A DNA stretch of 10,611 nucleotides from the NCBI GenBank assembly GCA_025457805.1, contig JALOTR010000040.1, positions 1 through 10,611 on the forward strand, read 5' to 3'. Of this stretch, positions 1 through 7,600 are shown one piece after another. Under the pieces are notes generated by a model that saw nothing but the letters and a program-made list of their open reading frames with translations, was not told the DNA's origin and did no database searches. The stretch is from Akkermansiaceae bacterium. GTDB taxonomy: Bacteria > Verrucomicrobiota > Verrucomicrobiia > Verrucomicrobiales > Akkermansiaceae. Position 1 is the stretch's first letter. Each line of letters begins with the position of its first letter. The position numbers were made by a program, and so were the translations under genes.

Positions 1-263
1 TCTGCAAAAAATTCAGCCACATCCCATGAACCTTTACTGTTTTTCTTTGAAATCTGAATAAATCTTGCACCGTCTAATGATTTTACTTCTTCACGATTGG
101 TGTTAAAATATTTTCGGGTTACATCATTTGATGTAAGGTCAATTTGTGGACTTGCTACTTCAGATGCTTGAGCATATACAGGTGAACTTTCAGAAGTTGA
201 GGTTTGAGCAAAAACCGATAAGCTAAAGCTCAATGCAATGGCAGAGGTGAAAACCTTTTTCAT
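1..263 (-). CDS. Secreted protein, N-terminal part (paralog of the TonB-C gene at 459-1220), truncated by window edge
   Basis: Reading the minus strand from the ATG at 263-261 gives 87 codons with no stop before the window edge. The product begins MKKVFTSAIALSFSLSVFAQ, a clear Sec signal peptide with probable cleavage before Gln20, so the protein is exported. After a Ser/Thr-rich linker comes a segment reading VTRKYFNTNREEVKSLDGARF (about residues 48-68). It resembles VITKYYTANRKEVKTPQDAAF in the neighbouring gene, so the two are tandem paralogs. The C-terminal part is outside the window; by analogy it would carry MORN-type repeats and perhaps a TonB C-terminal domain, but this is not seen. 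Codon use is AT-rich and Bacteroidota-like. It was recognised only by direct translation because it is open at the edge. Confidence 0.85.
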   Translation of the reverse strand, partial: MKKVFTSAIALSFSLSVFAQTSTSESSPVYAQASEVASPQIDLTSNDVTRKYFNTNREEVKSLDGARFIQISKKNSKGSWDVAEFFA

Positions 264-322
264 GTAATTAATCTTTTTGGGTTTGTGTTAAGCACGTAAA
301 TTCTTGGATGAAAAGAATTTCG

Positions 323-339
323 GGATACACTACGTATCC
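323..339. repeat. Small inverted repeat, 6-bp stem
   Basis: GGATAC (323-328) and GTATCC (334-339) are perfect inverted arms around the loop ACTAC. The repeat lies 60 bases upstream of the start codon at 263. It could be an operator or a weak hairpin in the leader of that gene; no clear run of T follows on the minus strand. Its role is not known. Confidence 0.4.
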
Positions 340-353
340 GTTTAATAACTTTT

Positions 354-382
354 CAAAAACTATGCCAAAGTTTCCTTTGGGC
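354..382 (-). terminator. Intrinsic terminator with GAAA tetraloop
   Basis: On the minus strand CCAAAG-GAAA-CTTTGG (380-365) forms a perfect 6-bp stem with a stable GNRA-type loop. It is followed by CATAGTTTTTG, which has a five-T run at 359-355. It sits 78 bases after the stop codon of the TonB-C gene (459) and 100 bases before the start codon at 263. This is the expected place to end the upstream transcript and separate the two paralogs into independent units. Confidence 0.65.
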
Positions 383-458
383 TTGTTTATAAGAGCATAG
401 ATACATAAGTTGTGAAAAGTATCTACTACATATTATACTGATTATTAGGCACAAATAT

Positions 459-1220
459 TTATTTTCTGATTGTAATCGTAATCGGCATTGTGTATTTTGC
501 TCTGATAAGACGATTATGCGATTTTGCTGGAATCCATTTTGGCATTTGGTCGAGTACCTTGAAAGCCGCTTCATCTAATGCCCGATTGAGTGAAAGCTCA
601 ATTTTAGGGTTTGATAATGAGCCATCGGGTTCGACGAAGAAGCCTACGGCCATTTTGCCCGTAATTTTATTTTTTACTACTTCTTCGGGAAGTTCGATAA
701 CTTTCTGGACAAACTTATCCATTTCTACGACTCCGCCTGGATAGCTTGGTTTTTCACGAACGGCAGCCGTAATATCAGTGAGTTTGCTACCATCTTCGTT
801 GAAATACTCGGCATCAACCAATAGGCCATCTTCGTATATTTCTTTTCCGCTGAGTTTGCCATTACGATGATAGTAATACCAATTGCCAATCTGGACATCA
901 TTTTTATACATACCTTCATTATCAATCAGCATCCCATCAGGATAGTATAAACGATATGGGCCATTTTTTACATCGTAGGCAGTATTGGTTACATAAAGTT
1001 CCATCGAAGGGCGGCGGTCAATGCGGTATTCGCATACTTGGTAGAGCTTTTCAGCTACTTGCTTAAACTCTCGGTAAAAAGCAGCATCCTGAGGGGTTTT
1101 TACCTCTTTTCGATTGGCAGTGTAGTACTTCGTGATAACTTGTTCGGAGGGTGAGGTGGCTTTTTTAGCATCATTTCCGATGACAAGCACAGATACAGGC
1201 AGTTGTGATGTTGTGGTTTG
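459..1220 (-). CDS. TonB C-terminal domain protein with MORN-type repeats, signal peptide missing (5'-truncated at junction)
   Basis: The visible product starts QTTTSQLPVSVLVIGNDA and is 253 residues long. Roughly residues 80-150 contain MORN_2/YwqK-like repeats of the form NGPYRLYYPDG and IGNWYYYHRNGK. Residues from about 155 to the end match the TonB C-terminal fold: YPGG near 160, then GKMAVGFFVEPDGSL, LDEAAFKVLDQMPKW and a terminal PITITIRK. Such proteins in Bacteroidota are periplasmic and are often annotated as energy transducers. No real start is present: reading upstream in frame gives Gln (1220-1218), Lys, then a stop at 1226-1224. The GTG at 1190 is only an internal fallback start. 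The paralog at 1-263 has FAQTSTSES at the matching place, so the native gene very probably read ...FAQTTTSQ and lost its signal peptide at the junction. The stop is TAA at 461-459. Confidence 0.8.
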   Translation of the reverse strand, partial: QTTTSQLPVSVLVIGNDAKKATSPSEQVITKYYTANRKEVKTPQDAAFYREFKQVAEKLYQVCEYRIDRRPSMELYVTNTAYDVKNGPYRLYYPDGMLIDNEGMYKNDVQIGNWYYYHRNGKLSGKEIYEDGLLVDAEYFNEDGSKLTDITAAVREKPSYPGGVVEMDKFVQKVIELPEEVVKNKITGKMAVGFFVEPDGSLSNPKIELSLNRALDEAAFKVLDQMPKWIPAKSHNRLIRAKYTMPITITIRK

Positions 1221-1227
1221 CTTTCAT
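1215..1227. other. Probable chimeric junction between Bacteroidota-like and Verrucomicrobiota-like DNA
   Basis: Left of about 1220 the DNA is AT-rich and continues the TonB-C reading frame up to the Gln that should follow the signal peptidase site. Right of it the DNA is GC-rich, the frame stops at once, and no signal-peptide codons are found. The exact break cannot be fixed to one base. The minus strand here also reads ATGAAAGC (1227-1220), which could be the start of an unrelated Verrucomicrobiota gene. No insertion-sequence ends, tRNA or integrase are visible, which favours mis-assembly over mobile-element insertion. Confidence 0.7.
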
Positions 1228-1301
1228 GGTCAAGTGGGTCTCCATCTGTGGTTTCACAGAAGGAACGGGTCGCACCCGTCAACCCGCGAGCCTAGACCTT
1301 T

Positions 1302-1341
1302 GAAAAACCCTGCCTATCCTCATTTTATAGGAGGCACAGGG
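1302..1341 (-). terminator. Terminator-like hairpin after the motor operon
   Basis: On the minus strand CCCTG (1341-1337) pairs with CAGGG (1312-1308). Inside it CCT/AGG and CCT/AGG steps pair with small bulges, closing a loop around ATAAAATG. The 3' arm runs into GGGTTTTTC, with five T at 1307-1303. It begins 21 bases after the stop codon of the ExbD-like gene (1362), a good place for the end of the five-gene operon. The same hairpin contains one copy of the 13-mer TATCCTCATTTTA also found at 9866 and 9983, so it may also be a regulator site. Confidence 0.5.
1315..1332 (+). repeat. Copy 1 of the shared 13-mer palindromic motif
   Basis: TATCCTCATTTTATAGGA reads along the plus strand; its first 13 bases (1315-1327) are identical to those at 9866-9878 and to the minus strand at 9995-9983. 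TCCT and AGGA are the inverted arms. On the minus strand it reads TAAAATGAGGATA, and a candidate ATG (1227) lies 87 bases downstream, a layout like that of the other two copies. Confidence 0.7.
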
Positions 1342-1361
1342 AGTTTTGCCGAACGGGCGGA

Positions 1362-2471
1362 TCAATCGAGTTTCGGACCGACCGGAGGCGGCGGCTTCGG
1401 CCCTGCCTGAGGCGGCGGTGGTGGCGGCTCTTGAAGCCGTTTGACTTCGACATCTGGAATCGTGAAGCGCCAACTGTTGCCACCCCAGACCTCCCAACCG
1501 GCGGGCACCTTCGTCTTGTCGATCAGGCCGCGGGCTTTCAGATAGGTGTTGAACGAATCCGGATTGACGTGGAAGAGCACCACGTTGCGGATGTTGCTCA
1601 TCAGTCTGGCAACGGTTTTGGAGAACTCGGAGCCTGGTTTTTCCAAGGCATCGAGCGGAGTCCCTCCTTTCCCGAGATCCGGCGTGATCGCGATCTGCAG
1701 AAAAGGCCAGACCGGCTGGGTGATGATCTCGGTTTTCTGGCCTGGGGGGCTTTTGAAATCGAAGGTATTGAAGTGTGCTGCGATCTTTGTCGGGTCGTAG
1801 ATCATGCGGTCGCCACCTTGTCGTTTGATGCGCTCGGCAAGCCAATCGCGGCGATGCTTTCTGAACTCTTCCTCGAACATCGCAAGAGGGGTGTGGGGAT
1901 CAATCATGTGGATGCGGTCCCTGATGGCGAGCGCATGGTAAACAACGGCCTTGGGTGGGATCGGGCGGCTGTTAGGTATATTGACCTCCGTGGGTGGCGG
2001 GGCTTTGATGACGGGTGTCTGGTCGAGCTGGGCCTCGAGTTTGGCGATTTCCTCCTGGATGCGGACGGTGGTCAAGTTCTCGGCATCCCGCTCTTGGCGG
2101 ACCTTGGCTTCGAGGATTTTGAGTTCGTTCAGGTCGGCAAGCAGCTTGTCGTTGGTTTGGATGGATTTCTCGAGCAGGGCGATGCGGCGTTTCTCTTCTT
2201 CGAGTTGTTCGGGAGTGGGTGCGTCCTGCTGGAGTTTCTCTTCAATGGATTGTTTTTTCGCGACGGCTTCCGCGAGGAGGATTTTTGCTTGTTCGACCTG
2301 CTCGGGGGTGGCGGGCTGGAGGTCCTCGGTGAATTGGATCACCTTCTGGGTGACGTCCGCCTGGACGAGAATCAGGACGAGAATGAGCACGGCCACCACG
2401 TTGGTGAGCGCGTCCATGAGGGAATCGAGATTGATTCCCTCGCCGGAGTCTGAGTTGGATTTGCGCGCCAC
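1362..2471 (-). CDS. ExbD/TolR-like motor subunit with candidate channel Asp, long coiled coil and proline-rich tail
   Basis: The product has 369 residues, far longer than classical ExbD (about 140). Residues 1-20 are polar and include D16 and D20. One membrane helix follows at about 21-38 (ALTNVVAVLILVLILVQ). The pattern NLDSLMDALTNVVAVLIL is ExbD/TolR-like, and D20 is the best candidate for the conserved proton-carrying Asp, with D16 as alternative. Residues about 57-150 are charged, heptad-like coiled coil; 165-345 form a probable periplasmic domain; 349-369 are PPPPPPQAGPKPPPP-type tail. Start is GTG at 2471-2469, 9 bases after the stop of the other ExbD-like gene, so the two are co-transcribed. 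By family it would be the rod anchored in the ExbB-like ring, converting ion flow into motion outside the inner membrane; the partner it acts on is unknown. No OmpA/peptidoglycan-binding signature is seen. Confidence 0.8.
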   Translation of the reverse strand: MARKSNSDSGEGINLDSLMDALTNVVAVLILVLILVQADVTQKVIQFTEDLQPATPEQVEQAKILLAEAVAKKQSIEEKLQQDAPTPEQLEEEKRRIALLEKSIQTNDKLLADLNELKILEAKVRQERDAENLTTVRIQEEIAKLEAQLDQTPVIKAPPPTEVNIPNSRPIPPKAVVYHALAIRDRIHMIDPHTPLAMFEEEFRKHRRDWLAERIKRQGGDRMIYDPTKIAAHFNTFDFKSPPGQKTEIITQPVWPFLQIAITPDLGKGGTPLDALEKPGSEFSKTVARLMSNIRNVVLFHVNPDSFNTYLKARGLIDKTKVPAGWEVWGGNSWRFTIPDVEVKRLQEPPPPPPQAGPKPPPPVGPKLD

Positions 2472-2480
2472 TGGAGGTGA

Positions 2481-3293
2481 TTACTTGAAGAGGGATAAAT
2501 CGATGTTCCCTTCGTTGGGAACGGGGAGCTTGCCGGTGTTGAGTTTGTATTTGGTTTCGGCAACGCCGGCAGCCCACAGGTAGGAAGAGTTTCCGCCCTT
2601 GCGGATGAGGAAGAGCACCATCGAGTCGCGGGTGCGCTTCACCTTTTCCAACAGGTTGTTGTATTCCTCGTTGGTCTCGATGGCGGCGGTGGAAATGGGT
2701 TTTGATGCGCTGCCATCGGAGTGGAGAATGATGCCGGTGGAAGTGCATTCGACGAAGAAGAGATTCCGTGCTTCGCGGGAGCCGATACCTCCTGGGCGGA
2801 TGATCACGGACTCGACAACCTTGGGCGGCTCCTTGCGTTTTTTGAGTTCTTCCTGAAGGGCGGCGAGCTTTTGGTTGAGCGGCGGGCGTTCCTGTTTGAA
2901 GCGGGTGATTTCCTGTTTGAGATTCTCGACGAGTTTTTGCAATTCGGCGTCGGTTTCTTGCGGGTTTTTGGCTTTCCGGATCTCGTCGAGTTGGGTCTTG
3001 AGGACGATGGTGTGATCTTCGAGTTTTGCCAACTCGGCGGCGGTGGATTTCTCTTTGATGAGCCGTGCTTCGAGTTTTACCGATTCCTGTTGGACGTCAT
3101 CCGCCTTTTTCCTGAGGTCGCGGTTGGCGATGGCGCGGGCCATTTCCTCTTCGGTTTTGCCTTCCTGATTCATCTGGTTGACCTGCATGGAAACGCTGAT
3201 CATGAGCGTGAGGATGCCGATGAGGCATGCGAGGATGCTCATGAAGGGGAACAGGGAAACCCCACCGTCGTTGTTGTTTCGGCGTTTTGGCAC
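2481..3293 (-). CDS. ExbD-like motor subunit lacking the channel Asp
   Basis: The product has 270 residues: a basic N-terminus (MPKRRNNND), one membrane helix at about 13-37 (SLFPFMSILACLIGILTLMI), a charged coiled coil at about 45-155, and a C-terminal domain to residue 270. Aligned by hand to its neighbour, FMSILAC here matches LMDALTN there, so Ser19 stands where the other has Asp20; there is no acidic residue anywhere in the helix. The C-terminal parts also share a pattern: DSMVLFLIRKGGNSSYLWAAG here and NVVLFHVNPDSFNTYLKARG there, which suggests ancient duplication. Start is GTG at 3293-3291, 15 bases behind the ExbB-like gene. In the complex it probably pairs with the Asp-bearing subunit as a structural or regulatory half; that is inference. 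It could also be called a generic membrane-anchored coiled-coil protein. Confidence 0.75.
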   Translation of the reverse strand: MPKRRNNNDGGVSLFPFMSILACLIGILTLMISVSMQVNQMNQEGKTEEEMARAIANRDLRKKADDVQQESVKLEARLIKEKSTAAELAKLEDHTIVLKTQLDEIRKAKNPQETDAELQKLVENLKQEITRFKQERPPLNQKLAALQEELKKRKEPPKVVESVIIRPGGIGSREARNLFFVECTSTGIILHSDGSASKPISTAAIETNEEYNNLLEKVKRTRDSMVLFLIRKGGNSSYLWAAGVAETKYKLNTGKLPVPNEGNIDLSLFK

Positions 3294-3308
3294 GGTTCGG
3301 CTAGTGAA

Positions 3309-4598
3309 TTAGCGGTTGAAGAAACCGCGTTTCTTTTTCGCGTCGTCGGGAATCTTGTTGGCCCCGAGATCGCGCAGGGCGTGGTTGATCAAATCGATGC
3401 CGTTGGCCATTTTCTCAAAGGTGCGGCCCAGTTCGACGTGTGACTTGATGAAGACCTCGCCACTGGTTTCGCTGAGCTTGTTGACCGCATTTGTGAACGA
3501 TGTCTCAACGACCTGCTGGTGGGAATCAAGGCGCGTCTGGAGGATCTCGCCGGTGTCCCGCAGCATCCGGGTCGCGTCGTTGAGATTGATGAGGAAAGTC
3601 TCGTGGGCGCGGGCAAGCGAAGCGACAAGCTGGGGAATGCTCTCGGCTTGTTCGATCAGGGTGTCGGCTGCGAGGTTGCGGCTGTCGTTGAGTTTTGGCA
3701 GGAGTTTCTCGGTGCAGAAGGCGTCGATGAGTGTGAGGGTTTCGTCCTCCTTCTTTTGCACGGCGGATAGGGGGAAACTCATCAACATGCTGAGGATGAG
3801 TCCGAGCAGGGTGGTGTCGAAGGCGACGCCGAGGCCACCGGTCAGGCTGTTGATGGAGGCCTTGAGGGCATCCGGATTGGAGGTGTCACCCATGGCCAGC
3901 GAGCTGACGGCGACGGAAAGTCCCATGACGGTGCCGATGAAACCAAGGATCGGAATGGCCCAGAGGAAGACCTTGAGCAGTGAGTAGGAACTGGTGGAGC
4001 GGTTGGCATCAATGTCGGACTGGGTGGAGAGAAACGCGGCGACCTCGCCGTTATCGACGCGCAGTTCAAAGAGTTCGAGGGCTTTGCGGATGCGGTTGAC
4101 CATGAGACTGTCGCGCAATGTCAGAGGGGTATTGTAGATATTGTCGATGAATCCGCCGACATTGGAGCTGTTGATTTCGCGGCCGAGACGTTCAGGGAAA
4201 AGTTGCAGCAGGGTGGCCTGGGCCTGATGCTGGTTTTTTTTCCACTTCATCACGAGAATGGCGATGCCCCAGACGAAGAGGAAGGTTTCGGCGTAATTGA
4301 CCCATCCTCGATCGAGGAAGATGGCTCCGAGACCGTTGCCGCGCATTGGGATCATAAGCAGCAGGATTCCAACGGTGCCAGCGATGCCGTAGAGCAAGCT
4401 TTTGATGAAATCGACATTAGCGTGGTCTTTTTCCTCCCATCCTGCGCGCTGTGGTCTGGTGGGACCAGGAGCGGTGGTCTTTTCCTCCATTTTGGGGATC
4501 TTAAGGCGTCCGTGGCACGCCGGGCATTGCACGGTTTGGCCGAAGAGTTCGGGCGTCACGTCGAGGTCGGTTTTGCAGTGGGGACAGGAGACTAACAT
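3309..4598 (-). CDS. MotA/TolQ/ExbB-family ring protein with N-terminal zinc ribbon
   Basis: The product has 429 residues. Residues 5-28 hold CPHC-x16-CPAC, a four-cysteine zinc ribbon, followed by a Pro/Thr linker. Predicted membrane helices lie near 66-85, 101-119, 207-229 and 255-277. The last two carry the family hallmark: IPILGFIGTVMGLSVAVSSL and GGLGVAFDTTLLGLILSML. With four helices and a cytoplasmic N-terminus the topology is MotA-like rather than the three-helix ExbB form. Residues about 300-410 form a long helical tail. The family assembles as a pentameric inner-membrane ring that uses ion flow to drive a partner with ExbD-like helices, here encoded by the next two genes. ATG start at 4598-4596, with no clear Shine-Dalgarno. 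A 52-base gap to the LamG gene contains no obvious terminator. The zinc ribbon is unusual for the core family and may bind a cytoplasmic partner. Confidence 0.88.
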   Translation of the reverse strand: MLVSCPHCKTDLDVTPELFGQTVQCPACHGRLKIPKMEEKTTAPGPTRPQRAGWEEKDHANVDFIKSLLYGIAGTVGILLLMIPMRGNGLGAIFLDRGWVNYAETFLFVWGIAILVMKWKKNQHQAQATLLQLFPERLGREINSSNVGGFIDNIYNTPLTLRDSLMVNRIRKALELFELRVDNGEVAAFLSTQSDIDANRSTSSYSLLKVFLWAIPILGFIGTVMGLSVAVSSLAMGDTSNPDALKASINSLTGGLGVAFDTTLLGLILSMLMSFPLSAVQKKEDETLTLIDAFCTEKLLPKLNDSRNLAADTLIEQAESIPQLVASLARAHETFLINLNDATRMLRDTGEILQTRLDSHQQVVETSFTNAVNKLSETSGEVFIKSHVELGRTFEKMANGIDLINHALRDLGANKIPDDAKKKRGFFNR

Positions 4599-4650
4599 GA
4601 GTGGTTCGGTTGGGTTTTGATCGTGAGTGTGGGAAAACGGTTCTGCCGAC

Positions 4651-7600
4651 TCAAGGCGCGGGGGCTAGACTTATGCAAAGAATTTTTTTGCCGCCGATAG
4701 GAATGTTGTAGGTCTTGCTCCAGGTGCGGGTCAAGGGGTCGTAGTCACTTTGCCAGAAGTCTTTCCCGTGGATGGCTTGATCGAAAAGCACACCGTCCAC
4801 GGTCAATGTGGAACTCCGGGGACAGTTAAGTCCGGTGAAGGTGACCGGCACATAGCTGATTCCACCCGTCAGGTCTAAGGCCGCCGAGTCCTTTTCCGTT
4901 CGGACACGGAGATCGGGGTGCAGCCGTTCCAAGGTTCCTGCCTTCACCGTGACGGCATAGTCATTTCCAACCGCTTCGCGGTGGATCATGCGCCAGGTGT
5001 TTTCGTCCTTGGTCAAAGCGTCTCGCAACGCGGCGTTGGGGCCGTAGTAGTGCTTCGCAAGCTTCGGCATGACGATGTGTTCGAAAGTCGCCTCGATGAA
5101 ATCTCCGGGCTCGAGCCGTGTGACCCCGGGCGGAGGGATGATGTCGAGGGTCGATGAGTCGGTCTGGTGGCGGGTGAGTCCGCGCTCGGCCATCCATGGG
5201 GACACGTCCTTGCCGCCGAGGCGGGCTTTCCACGCGCGGATCACGATCCCGCGGTTGGCGGGCGGGCCGTTGTGGTCATTGGCCCCCAATTCTCCGTCGT
5301 GCAGGGAAAACCACGGGATGCGGCCGGTGCATTCGACCGGCGCGGTGCGGTAAACATTGCCGCCCCACTTCGTGTTCCACTCGCGGGTGAGGCCGGTTTC
5401 ATTGCCGATGGCCATCTTGCGCTCCCTGCTGGAGTTATAAGTATCAGCACCCGCTTGAAAAACGACAAAGCGTGAGAAATCCATCGGCTTGGTGGCATCC
5501 ATCCGGATTTGATAGATGCCGCGCACGATGTCATCGGTGCGGGCGAGGCTGACGGTCGTCGAGTGGCGGATGCCGTCGCCGATTTTTCCGGTATAGGTCA
5601 CCTCGGTGAGACAGGGCCCGGGACGATGATGGATGGCTCGCATCGCCGAGTGGGGGACCCGCTCACCTGCGGGAGTGAAGAAACGGAGGAAATCGCCGCC
5701 GCCGACGTTGCCGGTCCAATTCCATGGCGGGTCTTCTACTTTCGCTTTCACCATCAGCGGTCTCACGTCGGTGATGGTGCAGTTCGCCTGGGCCTGCTCG
5801 GGTTCGAAGCAGATGCTTTCACCCCACGATCCGATCGCGGCCTGGTGCCAGAGCTGGTTATTCCCCCAGCCGATCAGGCTGAGCTGCGCGTGGGAGGCCG
5901 CGGGCACTCCTCCCCAGTGGCCATAGGCGAGGGTGAGCTCCAGATCCACTGTGCCGCCGGCGGGCAGTCTTATTTGTGAAATGCCGTGAAACCATGCGCC
6001 CCCATACACGCCGCCTTCCGGTTCGTTGTGCCAGTTCTTGCTGAGTTGCACGGGAATGCCGGTCGGATTGCCATCCATGTCCCGCAGGATCGCGGAGATG
6101 CCGGTTAGGGAGCTCCCGATGCGTTGGCGGAAACCGCTGGAGGTTTTTTCAAACATCAACCTCGCCGTTTGTTCGCGGTCGCTTGGATTGGTGAGGGTGA
6201 GTTTGATCCGCTCGATGGCATCGTTGCTCGGCCCGCTTTTGCCTGGCGGCGCGATGGGTTCGGCGCCGTCGAGATTCACCCGGAACCAACCGACAGCCGG
6301 ATCATGCTCGACGGGGCAGGCGGTGCCGGTGGCGATTTCCGAGGCTTTCACGGTGACCGGGGGCATCGCTTCCGCAGACTCGAAAGTGGTGGGATCAAGC
6401 GCGAGTGAGACTTGCTGCCAGTTCGCCGCGGACCAGCTTTGATCCTTGGGTAGATCCCAGCGCTTCTGCATCTGCAAGGCTCCCTTTGCCGAGCTCAGCT
6501 TGATTTCCAACGAGGCATCCTTCCACACTGCGGACGGGCTTTTCGCGGAGGCGAATCCATCCGCACGGAAGTTCCACTCGCGCACGGTCTTGCTCCAGGG
6601 ATTGACGAAGCTGGGGTTGCCATACCGTTGGCGGATCGTGGCGATGTCGATCGCCCGGTTGTAGAACCGTATTTCATCGATGACTCCGGTGAAGTGCTGG
6701 CCACCGCCGTGATTGTCCTCGCGGCGGCCGAAGGCGAGCGCGTGGTTGTTAGGAGTCCGGGGTTTGCCGATTTTTTTCGACCCCGTTTCCTGGCCGTTGA
6801 TATAAAAACGAAACGTGTCTCCGTCATAACTGATCGCCAGATGGCTCCACGCGTCGGTTGGCAAGGCGCGCGCCGGACTTGGGAGGATCACGTGCTGGTT
6901 CTCGCCGCCACCGCCGCCGATGTTGAGGCGCGCCTGCGGCACTCCACCCTGAAGCACGATGCCATAGTTTCCATCGCACGCCTCGTTGCGGTTCTTGCAG
7001 ACCAGCCATGACCCGGCGCGGTTCGCGGAGCGCTTGTCCAGCGGGACGAACACCCAGAGATCGAGCGTGAATTGTGCCGGATCCAACGCCGCTTCGTGCG
7101 GGACGATGAAGGCGTTGCTTCCTGTCAGGCCGTAGCCGCCGCCCATTTTCCCGAACGATGCTTCTCCCTCCTTGATGGATTCCTGCCCCGGGCGGGCGGC
7201 AAAGATCATGCCAAGCCGGTCCGGCCACGCCGCGGTTTCGAAACGGGCCTCGACGTTGACGGGCGGTCCGCCATCCATGGCAGTGAACTCGAGATCGGTG
7301 ACATCGGCGCGTTGCAGGAAGAGCCCGGACTCGATCAAACGGGGTCCGGTGAAACGACTCCAGGGTCCGCCCTTGCTGCACTGATAGAGTTTGCCGTCTG
7401 CCTTGAGCAGCAGTTCGAGTTTCGCAGGGGATGGAACTTGCGGTGTTGACGGTTCTTTTTCCCCGAACTTCAGATAATCCATTCCAGCTTGAACCGGCCC
7501 GAGGTGGCTGAACTGCAAGCTCACCGTGTCCTGTTCCATAGCATAGAAGCCGGTCTGGACACAGCGCTTCCATGGCGCTTTCGGGATGACTCCCGGAAAT

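Larger units (their letters stand above)
1221..1361. other. Non-coding stretch with three adjacent hairpins
   Basis: No credible gene lies between the junction and the end of the ExbD-like gene. The stretch holds TCTGTG-GTTT-CACAGA (1245-1260), ACGGGT-CGC-ACCCGT (1265-1279) and the larger hairpin at 1308-1341. On the minus strand it ends in GGAGACCCACTTGACC followed by ATGAAA (1227-1222), so it may be the 5' leader of a gene whose body was lost at the junction. Confidence 0.5.

Noticed and set aside
1431..2453. Long plus-strand open frame of 340 codons opposite the Asp-bearing rod gene
   Set aside because: It is the antisense of a coiled-coil gene; the product is a Phe/Leu/Gly-rich string with no domain, while the minus strand has a clear ExbD-like architecture.
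2721..3443. Plus-strand open frame of 240 codons across two motor genes
   Set aside because: It is antisense to the 270-residue rod and the ring protein and has Phe/Leu/Glu-rich shadow composition.
1362..4598. Zorya-type phage defence (ZorA/ZorB motor)
   Set aside because: The ring protein with a long tail is reminiscent of ZorA, but there is no ZorB-like OmpA domain, no helicase or nuclease partner, and the neighbours are exported enzymes.
1362..4598. Tol-Pal or classical TonB-ExbB-ExbD system
   Set aside because: No TolA, TolB, Pal, TonB or receptor gene adjoins the trio; the rods are two to three times the usual length and the ring protein has four helices plus a zinc ribbon.
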